A DNA stretch of 64,000 bases from Vicinamibacterales bacterium (GCA_041659285.1 JBAZYO010000004.1:372001-436000), one strand, 5' to 3'; numbered from the stretch's first letter, positions 42,557-51,290 are shown. Notes: generated by a model not told the origin, from the sequence alone. A program made the numbers and translations.

Positions 42557-43930
42557 ATGGGTGATGAGAACGCGTCGGTAGAGAAGCGCGAAGGCGCGGT
42601 GACGGCGCGCGAGGACGCGTCCACCCTTCGCGAGGAAGCGATCCTCGCCAGGGAAGAGGCCGCGGAGGTGAGAGCGGAACTCGACCTCCTCATGACCCAG
42701 ATGCGCGAAGCCAACGAGCGCCTGATCGTCGGGACGCTCCGCGCCGAAACCATGACCGAGGTCGCCGAAGAAGCCAACCATCTCAAGGATGAGTTCCTGG
42801 CGACGGTGTCACACGAGCTCCGCACGCCCCTGAATGCCATTGTCGGATGGGCGCGAATCCTGGCGTCGAAGCAGGTGCCGCCGGCCGTGGCAGAACAGGG
42901 GATCTCGACCATCGAACGCAACGCCTGGGCCCTGGCCCACATCATCGACGACTTGTTGGACATGTCGCGCATCGCCACGGGAACGCTGCACATGGCGGCA
43001 CAGCCGGTTGATCTGGTCGCCGTGGTGCGGGCGGCACTCGACACCGTGGAGCCAATGGCGGAGACCAAGAAGGTGCGGCTGGCGTTTGCCCCGGACCCTG
43101 CCGCCGTCGAAACCATCAGCGGAGACGCCGGCAGGCTCGAACAGGTGATCTGGAACCTGCTCGCCAACGCGGTCAAGTTCACGCCTGCGGGCGGGGGCGT
43201 GGAGGTCTGCATCGAGCGCCGCGACAGCGTCATGGAGATCAGGGTCGTCGATACCGGGCAAGGCATCAGTCCGGACTTCCTGCCCCATGTCTTCGCCCGT
43301 TTCCGCCAGGGCGAGGGTGCACCGACCGGACGTCACACCGGACTCGGCCTTGGGCTGTCCATCGTCCGGCAGCTCGTCGAGTTGCATGGCGGAACGGTGC
43401 ATGCGGCCAGTGAGGGCGTGGGCCGCGGCGCGACATTCACGGTCAGCCTGCCGATTGCCCCCGTCGATCCGCTCACCGCTCTGCGAGGCCGGCGGGCCGC
43501 GCCTTCGCCCCCCTCGTCCGCGCACCAGCCTCGGCTCAATGGACTGCGGATACTGGTCGTCGATGACAGCGCCGACGGCCGCGCGCTCACGTCGTTGGTG
43601 CTGACGCAGGCGGGCGCCAGCGTGAAGACGGCGGCGTCGGTTCGAGAAGCGCTCGAATCAGTCGAGACCGATTGGCCGGATGCCCTGGTGAGCGAAATTG
43701 CCCTGCCGGGGCAGGACGGCTACGAGCTGATCCGGCAGATTCGGCGGCGCGAAGCCGACCACCAGGGGTTTCTCCCCGCGGTCGCCCTCACCGGCTACGC
43801 TCGCGCCGAAGATCGGACGCGAATCCTCGAGGCCGGATTCCAGGCGCATCTCCCAAAGCCGGCTGAGCCGTTCGACCTCGCCAGCACCATCGCCGCCATC
43901 ACCAGGGATCGACCGGACAGGAAGTCCTGA
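42557..43930 (+). CDS. Soluble hybrid histidine kinase with a C-terminal receiver whose phospho-site is Glu
   Basis: 457 residues. An acidic coiled coil (1-75) leads to HisKA with His86 in TVSHELRTPLNAI. The ATPase domain has N-box VIWNLLANAVKFTP, G1 VVDTGQGISPD and G2 GLGLGLSIVRQLVELHGG. The receiver starts at LRILVVDDSADG (Asp336, Asp337), but the phospho-acceptor position is Glu380 in ALVSEIALPGQDGYE. The Thr (VALTGYA) and Lys (HLPKPAEP) are kept. There is no membrane span, so signalling input probably comes via the coiled coil and KaiC. The receiver may be locked in an active-like state. Confidence 0.88.
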   Translation: MGDENASVEKREGAVTAREDASTLREEAILAREEAAEVRAELDLLMTQMREANERLIVGTLRAETMTEVAEEANHLKDEFLATVSHELRTPLNAIVGWARILASKQVPPAVAEQGISTIERNAWALAHIIDDLLDMSRIATGTLHMAAQPVDLVAVVRAALDTVEPMAETKKVRLAFAPDPAAVETISGDAGRLEQVIWNLLANAVKFTPAGGGVEVCIERRDSVMEIRVVDTGQGISPDFLPHVFARFRQGEGAPTGRHTGLGLGLSIVRQLVELHGGTVHAASEGVGRGATFTVSLPIAPVDPLTALRGRRAAPSPPSSAHQPRLNGLRILVVDDSADGRALTSLVLTQAGASVKTAASVREALESVETDWPDALVSEIALPGQDGYELIRQIRRREADHQGFLPAVALTGYARAEDRTRILEAGFQAHLPKPAEPFDLASTIAAITRDRPDRKS

Positions 43931-43936
43931 CCGGCC

Positions 43937-44437
43937 TCACGGCGCGAAGGTATACGAAAGGGTCCACGCCCGCCGCGAAGCGCCCAGGGGCGCCGGCCCC
44001 TCGACGACGACCGCCATGGTTGCGATGGTGAGCGGGACCGGGCAGTTGTCGGACTCGTCGAACACGATCGACAGTTCACGCGTCTCGCCCCGTGCCAGTT
44101 CGAACGGCCCCGTGAAGGTCAGCAGGCAGGCCTGGAGGTTGGTGGCGTGAAGAAACGCGCGGGCCCCGAGCACCGGCCCGGAGTCCTGCGCGCGCAGGGC
44201 TAATCGCATGGCCACCCGATTGACGCATCCGCTGATGCGAGTGCCGCAGCCGGTGAGCGTAGACCCTGGTGATGGGGTCGCGCCGAGGAACACAATCTCG
44301 ACCGGCCCGGTCTGTTCGATGAGGACAGGTTGGGGAACAGGAGGCGGCGACGGCGCCACCGGGTTGGGAGAGTCGCGGCAACCCGCCAGTGTGAGCGCGA
44401 TCACGACAGCAGGCGCGAGACGACAGCACCAGCGCAC
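43937..44437 (-). CDS. Secreted lipoprotein, unknown
   Basis: 166 residues from a GTG, with GGAGG six bases upstream. The lipobox is ALTLAGC. A Pro-rich linker follows and then a beta-rich domain with four cysteines (TGCGTRISGCVNR, QACLLTF, DNCPVPLT) that may form two disulfides. No family is recognised. It is convergent with the kinase gene and separated from it by 6 bases. Confidence 0.65.
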   Translation of the reverse strand: MRWCCRLAPAVVIALTLAGCRDSPNPVAPSPPPVPQPVLIEQTGPVEIVFLGATPSPGSTLTGCGTRISGCVNRVAMRLALRAQDSGPVLGARAFLHATNLQACLLTFTGPFELARGETRELSIVFDESDNCPVPLTIATMAVVVEGPAPLGASRRAWTLSYTFAP

Positions 44438-44502
44438 AGCGAACCTCCACCTTCAATGCTACGCCTCATGCGCGGCGACCGAAAGTGCTAGGCTGAAAAG
44501 GC

Positions 44503-45132
44503 GTGGCCGCCGACCTCCTCATCTGCATGGCAACGGAACTCGAAGGCGCGCGGCTGCGCGAGCGCCTGGGCGCCGATTCGTCGGTGGAGATCGTGCGGAT
44601 GGGCGTGGGGCCGGTGAACGCCGCGCATGCCGTCACGCTGGCGATTACGCGCTCGCGGCCGAAGGCGATCGTGGTATGCGGCATCGGCGGCGCCTACCCC
44701 GGCGCCCCGCTGCGGATCGGCGACGTCGCCTGCGCCGACAGCGAGTGCTACGGTGATCTCGGCGCCACCAGCCCGGGTGGCTTCCTCGACATGCAGGCGC
44801 TCGGCTTTCCGATCGTGGAGGGTCCCGAGCCGCTCTACAACGTGCTGCCGATGCAGCTGTTCCCCGCCCCCACGCGCGTCCGCTTTGTCACGATGTCGTC
44901 GTGCACCGGCACCGACGCGGCCGCGCGGGCATTGGCAGCGCGAACCGGCGGCGCGGTCGAGAACATGGAAGGCGCGGCCGTCGCGCACGTCGCGCGCCTC
45001 CACGGCATCCCCGTCGGCGAGCTACGCGGCATCAGCAACATCGTCACCAATCGCGACACCAGCGCGTGGCGGATCAAGGAAGCCGCCATCGCCGCACAGG
45101 AGGCCTTGCTCACGTGGATCGCCCAGCGCTGA
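44503..45132 (+). CDS. mqnB: Futalosine hydrolase MqnB
   Basis: 209 residues, nucleoside phosphorylase-like fold. It removes adenine from futalosine (or aminofutalosine-derived intermediates) in the alternative menaquinone pathway. Signatures are MGVGPVNAAHAVTLAI, VVCGIGGAYPGAPLRIGDVACAD and GAVENMEGAAVAHVARLHGIP (M-E-G-A ribose/base site). ISNIVTNRDTSAWRIKEA is the conserved end of MqnB with the catalytic Asp. GTG start, with an extended -10-like TGCTAGGCT 8 bases before it. Its end overlaps mqnD by 19 bases. Confidence 0.92.
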   Translation: MAADLLICMATELEGARLRERLGADSSVEIVRMGVGPVNAAHAVTLAITRSRPKAIVVCGIGGAYPGAPLRIGDVACADSECYGDLGATSPGGFLDMQALGFPIVEGPEPLYNVLPMQLFPAPTRVRFVTMSSCTGTDAAARALAARTGGAVENMEGAAVAHVARLHGIPVGELRGISNIVTNRDTSAWRIKEAAIAAQEALLTWIAQR

Positions 45133-45884
45133 ACTTCGCGTTCTCGTCCTGCCCCAACGACACCTTCGCCTTCCACGCCATCGTCCATGGCCTGGTGCCG
45201 GGTCCGGCGGTCGCGCCGCACATCGACGACGTCGAGGCGCTGAATGCGCGGGCGGAACGGGGCGAGGCCGAGGTGACGAAGATTTCGATCGCGGCGTACC
45301 CCCGGATTAGGGATCGGTATTCGTTGCTGCGAGCCGGCGGCGCCGCGGGGTTCGGCGTGGGTCCCATCGTGGTGGCGCGAACGGCCCGTGAGGTGGGCGG
45401 CCGCGTGGCCATTCCGGGCGAGCGCACCACGGCGGCGTTGCTGTTGCGGCTGCTGGGCCGGTTTGAGACCGTGCCGATGCGGTTCGACCAGATCGAGGGC
45501 GCGGTGCTCCGCGGCGACGTGGATTGCGGCGTGCTGATCCACGAGGGCCGGTTCACCTACGAGGCCAAGGGCCTCACGTTGCTGACCGACCTGGGCGCCG
45601 TGTGGGAACAGCGCATGCAGTGCCCGCTGCCGCTGGCCGCCATCGCCATTCGCCGGGATCTGGCGCCGGAGTTTGGCGCGGCCATCGACGCGGCGCTTCG
45701 GGCAAGCGTCGAGTATGCCTTCGCGCATCCAGACGCGAGCCGGGACTACGTCGCTGCTCACGCGCAGGAGATGTCTCCGGACGTGGTCCAGCAGCACATC
45801 CGGCTCTACGTGAACCAATACACGGTCGAGTTGGATGAGCGGGCCGTCCAGGTGATGCTCGAGTTCGGCGACGAACCCGGCTGA
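45114..45884 (+). CDS. mqnD: 1,4-dihydroxy-6-naphthoate synthase MqnD
   Basis: 256 residues of the periplasmic-binding-protein-like fold that converts cyclic de-hypoxanthine futalosine to dihydroxynaphthoate. The N-terminal FAFSSCPNDTFAFHAIVHG is diagnostic. The middle shows AEVTKISIAAYP, VGPIVVAR, IPGERTTAALLLRLL and VDCGVLIHEGRFTYE. The GTG at 45114 is the only reasonable start before the conserved region; it lies inside mqnB, giving a 19-base overlap and coupling. With mqnB this implies menaquinone made by the futalosine route. mqnA and mqnC must lie elsewhere. Confidence 0.93.
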   Translation: MDRPALNFAFSSCPNDTFAFHAIVHGLVPGPAVAPHIDDVEALNARAERGEAEVTKISIAAYPRIRDRYSLLRAGGAAGFGVGPIVVARTAREVGGRVAIPGERTTAALLLRLLGRFETVPMRFDQIEGAVLRGDVDCGVLIHEGRFTYEAKGLTLLTDLGAVWEQRMQCPLPLAAIAIRRDLAPEFGAAIDAALRASVEYAFAHPDASRDYVAAHAQEMSPDVVQQHIRLYVNQYTVELDERAVQVMLEFGDEPG

Positions 45885-45902
45885 ACGGCAACTGGCGAGC
45901 TC

Positions 45903-45918
45903 TGGTACGCCGCTTGCA
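45903..45918 (+). promoter_or_regulatory. Sigma-54-type promoter
   Basis: TGGTACGCCGCTTGCA matches the sigma-54 consensus TGGCACG-n4-TTGCA with one change. The invariant GG (-24) and GC (-12) doublets are at the required spacing. Transcription would start around 45930, 13 bases before the ATG of the oxidoreductase gene. Confidence 0.65.
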
Positions 45919-45942
45919 CCCTGAGCAGGCGGGGGACGTGTC

Positions 45943-47043
45943 ATGGCTCAGTCGAAAGTCCGTTACGCCGTGGTCGGCCTTGGCCACATCGCGCAAGCCG
46001 CCGTGCTGCCGGCATTCGCGCACGCCAGGCGCAATTCGTCGCTCCACGCCCTCGTCAGCGGCAGCGACGAGAAGCTCAACAGTCTGGGCGACCGCTACCG
46101 CGTGCCGGTGCGCGCCAGCTACGACAACTACGAGCGGTGCCTGAAAGAGGTAGACGCTGTCTACATCTGCACCCCGAACTCCGAGCACGCCGGCTACGCG
46201 GTGCGGGCCGCGCAGGCGGGCGTGCACGTGCTATGTGAAAAGCCGCTCGCGGTCACCGCGGCCGAATGCCGGCGCATGATCGAGGCCGCGGCGACCGCCA
46301 ACGTCCGCCTGATGACGGCGTACCGGCTGCACTTCGAGCCGCTGTTTCTCGAAATCGTGGAGATGGTGCGTGCCGGCCGCATCGGCGAGCCGCGCTACTT
46401 CAACTCGTCGTTCTCGATGCCCGCCAGGCCGCACGGCATCCGCACCAGGCGAGAGTTGGGCGGCGGCACCTTGTTCGACCTCGGCGTGTATTGCATCAAT
46501 ACGGCTCGCCTGTTGTTCCGGGCCGAGCCTACGGAAGTGTTCGCCTACTCGATTGACGGCGCCCGCACCGACATGCCGGACATCGACGAGATGACCTCGG
46601 GCCTGCTCCGCTTCGACGGCGATCGCCTGGCCAGCTTCACCACGAGCTTTGCCGCCAACGGCGTGTCGGACCTGCGCGTGGTGGGCACCGAAGGCAACAT
46701 TCACGCGGAGCCGGCCTACGATTATGCCGAGGCGCTGGGCTACACGCTCACGGTCGGCACCGACGTGACGATGAAGAAGGGCCGGCGGCGCGACCAGTTC
46801 GCGGCCGAACTCGTGTACTTCTCGGATTGCGTGCTGCAGGGCACGGAGCCGGAGCCCTCCGCGGAAGAAGGCTGTTGGGACGTGCGCGTGGTGGACGCGC
46901 TCTATGAGTCCGCGAAGCGCGGCGCCCCGGTCTTGCTGCCCCACTTCGGTCCCGAACGGCCGCCGTCCCCGAAGCAGGCCGTGGATCTACCGCCGGTGCG
47001 CGAGCCGGACCTGGTGGCGGTGGAGAAACCGCACCACGACTAG
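45943..47043 (+). CDS. Gfo/Idh/MocA family NAD(P)-dependent oxidoreductase
   Basis: 366 residues. The Rossmann motif is YAVVGLGHIAQAAVLPAFAHAR. The family signature CEKPLA is in VLCEKPLAVTAAECRRMIEAA and contains the catalytic Lys. The substrate domain carries GGGTLFDLGVYCINTARLLF (D-x-G-x-Y/H-C-I-x). It probably oxidises or reduces a sugar or cyclitol. A GGGGGA ribosome site lies before the ATG. It appears to be monocistronic and is preceded by a sigma-54-like promoter, an unusual control for a sugar dehydrogenase. Confidence 0.87.
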   Translation: MAQSKVRYAVVGLGHIAQAAVLPAFAHARRNSSLHALVSGSDEKLNSLGDRYRVPVRASYDNYERCLKEVDAVYICTPNSEHAGYAVRAAQAGVHVLCEKPLAVTAAECRRMIEAAATANVRLMTAYRLHFEPLFLEIVEMVRAGRIGEPRYFNSSFSMPARPHGIRTRRELGGGTLFDLGVYCINTARLLFRAEPTEVFAYSIDGARTDMPDIDEMTSGLLRFDGDRLASFTTSFAANGVSDLRVVGTEGNIHAEPAYDYAEALGYTLTVGTDVTMKKGRRRDQFAAELVYFSDCVLQGTEPEPSAEEGCWDVRVVDALYESAKRGAPVLLPHFGPERPPSPKQAVDLPPVREPDLVAVEKPHHD

Positions 47044-47051
47044 CGGCGCGA

Positions 47052-47426
47052 TCACCCGACGATCTGCCTGGCGAGCGCCAGGCCAAGCCAGCCCGCGGCG
47101 AGGCCGCCGGCCAGGGTAATCGCGACGTTGACCGCCGCCGCGCCCGGCCTGCCGCTGGCGAACAGGGTGAGCGTCTCCTGGTTGAAGCTCGAGTAGGTCG
47201 TGAACCCGCCGAGAAAACCCGCCGTGACCGCGGCGCGAATCTCCGGGCTCCAGGCTGAGACCGAAGCCATCTGCATGACGAACCCGATGGCGAAGCATCC
47301 GGTCAGGTTGATGATGATCGTGCCGTAGGGAAATCCGGCGCCGATCCGCTCGACGGCCCACGTGCCAATCAAATACCGGGACCCGCTCCCGAGCCCGCCG
47401 GCGACGACAATCCACAACAGTTGCAT
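47052..47426 (-). CDS. crcB: Fluoride channel CrcB/Fluc
   Basis: 124 residues, four membrane spans, which dimerise into a dual-topology fluoride exporter. Family motifs are all present: GGLGSGSRYLIG, PYGTIIINLTGCFAIGFVM (N-x-x-G) and AGFLGGFTTYSSFNQET with the phenylalanines and the Ser/Thr track. The ATG abuts the stop of the upstream cytochrome-like gene with no gap, so there is no room for a separate fluoride riboswitch. Control is from the upstream promoter. Confidence 0.93.
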   Translation of the reverse strand: MQLLWIVVAGGLGSGSRYLIGTWAVERIGAGFPYGTIIINLTGCFAIGFVMQMASVSAWSPEIRAAVTAGFLGGFTTYSSFNQETLTLFASGRPGAAAVNVAITLAGGLAAGWLGLALARQIVG

Positions 47427-48683
47427 TCAGCTCCAGCCCTTGACGGTTTCGCGGACGATCGCGAGCACGGCCTCGCGCTCGCCCGCGGTGAACGAGGTAT
47501 ATCGCGGATCCGCGACGCCACCCGAGAGGATCGCGCGCAGGCGCGCCACCAGGGCCGCGCGCGCTTCCGCGGGCAGGCCGTCGAAGGCCGGCGATTGGAT
47601 CATGTAGCTGCAACGATACCGGAACAACCGCGTCGCCAGGTCGAAGTCGCGCAACGAACGGCCCAGTGAGTCGCGCGTGCCGGCCGCGGCAAAGACCGTC
47701 GCGAACGCGGACGAGGCGCGAACCGGCGCGTCGAGCCTGGCTTCGTCCACGAACAGAAGGTAGTCCGCGGTTTCGTTCACCAACTCCCGCAACTCACCGC
47801 CCGCGAAGTCGAGCCGCGACTCCGCCATCGCAATGCGGGTTTCCCAGCCCAGCCGCGTCAGCAGGTTGAGCGCGTGGCCCTGGTGATCGAACACCATCAA
47901 TGCCGCGATGTCACTCGACGGGATCGGATAGGCGGCGGCCGCCACCTGCGCATCGAGCACCGCGCGATTCAGCGTGGCCTCGCTAATCGCCGCCTCGGGG
48001 TTCGAGGGATCCGTCACCATGGCGTTGCCCATGTGACGCGCGGCACCGTGGGATCCGACCACGTACCATCCTCCCCAACGCTGCTTCAGCGGGCTGCGAT
48101 GATCGACCAGGAAGCTGCCCAACTGCGGCATGGTGCGGCCGTCGGGGCCCGTGAACATGCTGCGCACGAGGATGCCGGGCACGTCCATGCTGTTCGCCGA
48201 CAGGTGGCAGGTCAGGCACGCGCTGGGCCTGGCGAACGCCACCGCCGCCGCATCCTGGCGCAGCGTGTAGAACATCACGCCCTGCCGGGGATCGTGGGAC
48301 GCTATCTCGATCACCGGTGCGCCCGGGATGTAGCCCACGACCACGCGGTCGTTGAAGTACAACGCGCGCGGATTCTGCGGGTTGGTGAAGGCATGCTGGA
48401 CGCCGGTCTTCGAGAACAGCAGCACCTGCGATTCAACCGGGACGTGGAGCGCCGAGAGGAGCGACCGCAGGTAGCCCTGCTGGCCGTCAAACGCCAGCGT
48501 CACCGCGCCGGCCGCGAGATCGGCTTGCAGCCGCGCCACGGGATCCGCGGGATCCGTCCAGCGGTAGTCGATGGCGGGGTGTTGATCGAGCGTCCCTTGA
48601 AACGACGGGCGTCCGGGCTGCCCGGCGACGCTGACCAACGCCACCGCCCACGCGGCGCCGGCGACAGTTAACCAGCGAGTCAT
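47427..48683 (-). CDS. Periplasmic single-heme c-type protein, unknown
   Basis: 418 residues. The signal peptide (MTRWLTVAGAAWAVALVSVAGQ) fixes the ATG at 48683. A single CxxCH heme site lies in RPSACLTCHLSANSMDVPG. The surrounding segments (QVLLFSKTGVQHAFTNPQNPRALYFNDRVVVGYIPGAPVIEIASHD and QRWGGWYVVGSHGAARHMGN) are distinctive but no named family is recognised. It is probably an envelope electron-transfer or oxidase-like protein. It is followed directly by crcB and is divergent from the TonB receptor. Confidence 0.7.
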   Translation of the reverse strand: MTRWLTVAGAAWAVALVSVAGQPGRPSFQGTLDQHPAIDYRWTDPADPVARLQADLAAGAVTLAFDGQQGYLRSLLSALHVPVESQVLLFSKTGVQHAFTNPQNPRALYFNDRVVVGYIPGAPVIEIASHDPRQGVMFYTLRQDAAAVAFARPSACLTCHLSANSMDVPGILVRSMFTGPDGRTMPQLGSFLVDHRSPLKQRWGGWYVVGSHGAARHMGNAMVTDPSNPEAAISEATLNRAVLDAQVAAAAYPIPSSDIAALMVFDHQGHALNLLTRLGWETRIAMAESRLDFAGGELRELVNETADYLLFVDEARLDAPVRASSAFATVFAAAGTRDSLGRSLRDFDLATRLFRYRCSYMIQSPAFDGLPAEARAALVARLRAILSGGVADPRYTSFTAGEREAVLAIVRETVKGWS

Positions 48684-48812
48684 GGTGCTCGGCGAGAAGC
48701 CTGTCTGTGTGATCTGCGTCAATCTGCGGCCTAGCCTACAACGAACGTCCGCCGGTCGCGGGACGGCTGTTGGGATGAGGGCCAGTCCATCTCGCTGCCG
48801 CGTGGGATCCAT

Positions 48813-48834
48813 CACGACGGCCGTCGTGCATAAT
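48813..48834 (+). promoter_or_regulatory. Perfect 16-base palindrome abutting a -10-like CATAAT before the TonB receptor
   Basis: CACGACGGCCGTCGTG (48813-48828) is a perfect dyad occupying exactly the place of the promoter spacer. It is followed at once by CATAAT (48829-48834), six bases before the ATG at 48841. A dimeric regulator bound here would control the receptor and possibly the divergent gene. Confidence 0.55.
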
Positions 48835-48840
48835 GATCCG

Positions 48841-50955
48841 ATGTTCAGAACGCGTCTTGCCGTCGTGGCGGCCCTGCTCGCCCCCACATTCTCGTTCGCC
48901 CAGTCCGCTCAGCCGCCCAGCATCACCTTGCCGCCGGTGATCGTGACCGCCCAGAAAGAGGCCGCCGACGTGAAGGCCGTTCCGGCCAGCGTCACCGTGG
49001 TCACCGGCGAGACCATCGCCAATGCCGGCCTGCGCGTGATCACCGACGCCGCCATGTTTGCGCCGAACACGGTGTTCACCGAGTTCACGGCGCGCAAGGT
49101 CAGCAACGCGCGGTTTCGCGGCATCGGCTCGAGCCCGGGCAACCCGGCCGTCACCACCTACCTCGACGGCGTGCCGCAGTTGAACAGCAACTCGTCGAAC
49201 ATCGAGTTGCTGGACGTCGATCAGATTGAGTTCGTCCGCGGGCCGCAGAGCTCGCTCTTCGGCCGCAACGCTCTCGGCGGCATCGTCAACGTCACCAGCG
49301 CGCGGCCGTCCACCGCCCGCTGGACCGGGTCGGTGGTGGCGCCGTTCGGCGACTTCGGCGCGAAAGAAGTCCGCGGCAACGTCTCGGGGCCGCTCGGCGA
49401 CACGGCGGCCATCAGCCTCGCCGCCGGCAGGCAGCAGCGCGAGGGCTACACCGTGAACCGGGTCACCGGCAACGACCTCGACTTTCGCGACGGCACGTTC
49501 GCCAAGGCGCAGTTGATGCTGACGCCGAACGCCAACTGGCAGGCGCGCGTCATCTACTCGCACGAACGCAACCGCGACGGCGACTACGCGCTGGGCGACC
49601 TCAACGCCATCCGCGAGACGCCGTTCCTCGTCTCGCGCAACTTCGAGGGCTTCACCAACCGCGACCTCAACGCCACCACCGTCAACCTGCGCCGCAGTGG
49701 CGACCGCATCTCGATTGAAAGCACGACCGGCGTCGTGAAGTGGAACACCGAGGACGAAACCGACCTCGACTACACGCCGCTGGCGCTGGCCACGCGCCGC
49801 AACGCCGAGGAGGATTTCCAGTTCACGCAGGAGCTGCGGCTGGCCTCGCCTGAGAATGCGCCGCTGCAGATCTCGGACACCCTGACGCTGAAGTGGCAGG
49901 GCGGGGTCGAGTACTTCAAGCAGAACTACGACCAGCTCGCCGTCAACACCCTCGGCGCGTTCGTGTTGTCGCCGCAGATTCCCTTTCCCGTGGCGCAGAC
50001 CTCACCGGAATCCGCGATCGACAGCAGCGGCGTGGGCGTGTTCGGGCACGGCACCTTGACCTTCAACGACCGGACCGACCTCACGGTGGGCCTGCGCTTC
50101 GATCACGAGCAGAGCGATGCCTCCCTGAACACGTTCTTCACGCCGGCGATCGCGCCGCCGAATCAAGTGACCGCCGACGCCAGCTTCTCGGATGTCTCAC
50201 CGCAGTTCGCGGTCGCGTTCCGCCCGATCGCCGGCACTTCGCTCTACGCCTCGGCCAGCCGCGGCTTCAAGGCCGGCGGCTTCAATCCCGCCGCCCTGCC
50301 CGGCAGCGAAGCCTACGGCGAAGAGCACGCCTGGCACGTCGAGGGCGGCGTGAAGTCCACGTTCGCCGGCGGGAAGATGTCGGCGAGCGCCGCCGTCTTC
50401 CACATCAAATGGGACGACCTGCAGTTGAACGTCCCGAACCCCTTCGTGCCCGGCCAGTTCTACATCGCCAACGTCGGCGGCGCGCGCAGCCGCGGCCTGG
50501 AGATGGAACTGGCGGCCCGGCCCGTCCGGGGCGTTGACCTGTTCGCATCGTTCGGCTTCACCAGCGCGCGGTTCGCCGACGGCACCGTGGCCGGCGGCGT
50601 CAGCGTGGCCCAGAACAAGCTGCCCTACACCCCGGATTACACCGGCGCGATCGGCGTCCAGCTGTCGCGCGCAATCACGCCGGCGGTGACGATCTACGGC
50701 CGCGGCGAAGCGGTGGCGTCCGGGGCGTTCGAGTACGACGAAGCCAACACCGCGCGGCAAGACGCCTACGGCCTGGCCAACTTCCGCGCCGGCGCGCGCG
50801 GCAAGTGGCTGTTCGCCGAGGCCTGGGTGCGCAACGCCTTCGACCAGATGTACGTGCCCATCGCCATTCCCTATCCGGGATTCGCGCCGTCGGGCTTCGT
50901 CGGCGAGAACGGCCGCCCGCGGACCGTCGGCGTCAGCGCCGGGTTCACGTTCTAA
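48841..50955 (+). CDS. TonB-dependent outer-membrane receptor
   Basis: 704 residues. The signal peptide ends in FSFAQS. The TonB box region is LPPVIVTAQKE, then the plug domain (VPASVTVVTGETIANAG; FRGIGSSPGNPAVTTYLDGVPQL; VEFVRGPQSSLFGRNALGGIVNVTS). A 22-strand barrel is expected from about residue 160 to the C-terminal aromatic VGVSAGFTF. The sequence resembles receptors for siderophores and small hydrophobic ligands (pesticin/FyuA-like group), but the ligand is not predictable. Confidence 0.9.
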   Translation: MFRTRLAVVAALLAPTFSFAQSAQPPSITLPPVIVTAQKEAADVKAVPASVTVVTGETIANAGLRVITDAAMFAPNTVFTEFTARKVSNARFRGIGSSPGNPAVTTYLDGVPQLNSNSSNIELLDVDQIEFVRGPQSSLFGRNALGGIVNVTSARPSTARWTGSVVAPFGDFGAKEVRGNVSGPLGDTAAISLAAGRQQREGYTVNRVTGNDLDFRDGTFAKAQLMLTPNANWQARVIYSHERNRDGDYALGDLNAIRETPFLVSRNFEGFTNRDLNATTVNLRRSGDRISIESTTGVVKWNTEDETDLDYTPLALATRRNAEEDFQFTQELRLASPENAPLQISDTLTLKWQGGVEYFKQNYDQLAVNTLGAFVLSPQIPFPVAQTSPESAIDSSGVGVFGHGTLTFNDRTDLTVGLRFDHEQSDASLNTFFTPAIAPPNQVTADASFSDVSPQFAVAFRPIAGTSLYASASRGFKAGGFNPAALPGSEAYGEEHAWHVEGGVKSTFAGGKMSASAAVFHIKWDDLQLNVPNPFVPGQFYIANVGGARSRGLEMELAARPVRGVDLFASFGFTSARFADGTVAGGVSVAQNKLPYTPDYTGAIGVQLSRAITPAVTIYGRGEAVASGAFEYDEANTARQDAYGLANFRAGARGKWLFAEAWVRNAFDQMYVPIAIPYPGFAPSGFVGENGRPRTVGVSAGFTF

Positions 50956-51162
50956 CGATTGGGTTGCGCCGGCGGCATCCTGCTCGGCTACGGCGCCCGT
51001 ATCGCCTACGGCTGCAACATCGGCGCTTACTTCAGCGGCATCGCCTCGGGCAGCCTCCACGGCTGGCTGTGGCTGGTGGCGGCGTTCGCGGGGAACATCG
51101 TGGGGACGAAGCTGAGACCGCTGTTCGACCTGAACGTGGAGAGGACGGGGTCGTCATGCTAA
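50956..51162 (+). pseudogene. C-terminal remnant of a YeeE/YedE-family transporter
   Basis: About 67 codons (GGILLGYGARIAYGCNIGAYFSGIASGSLHGWLWLVAAFAGN) match the last two spans of YeeE/YedE sulfur-compound transporters, which are normally about 350-400 residues. The TAA stop of the TonB receptor lies immediately upstream in the same frame, and no start codon or ribosome site precedes the fragment. The rest of the gene is missing. It is directly followed by the GATTTGG array, so the loss may be linked to a rearrangement here. Confidence 0.75.
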
Positions 51163-51290
51163 TTTGGCGATCTCGGGATTTGGGGATTTGGTGATTTGGG
51201 TTGCGTAATTTGGGGATTTTGGGATTTGGGGATTTGGGGGATTTCGCGGATTTCGCGGATTTGGCGGATTTGGCGGATTTGGCGATCTAC
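51161..51290. repeat. GATTTGG phrase array A
   Basis: About 130 bases made of 8-10-base phrases such as GGGATTTGG, GGATTTGGC and GGATTTCGC, G-rich on the plus strand. It separates the YeeE remnant from the four-helix-bundle gene, touching the 3' end of the latter. Confidence 0.8.

Noticed and set aside
47427..47430. Fluoride riboswitch before crcB
   Set aside because: crcB starts immediately after the upstream stop codon, so there is no leader to hold one.
50953..50959. Selenocysteine readthrough joining the TonB receptor and the YeeE fragment
   Set aside because: The intervening codon is TAA, not TGA, and the two proteins are unrelated.
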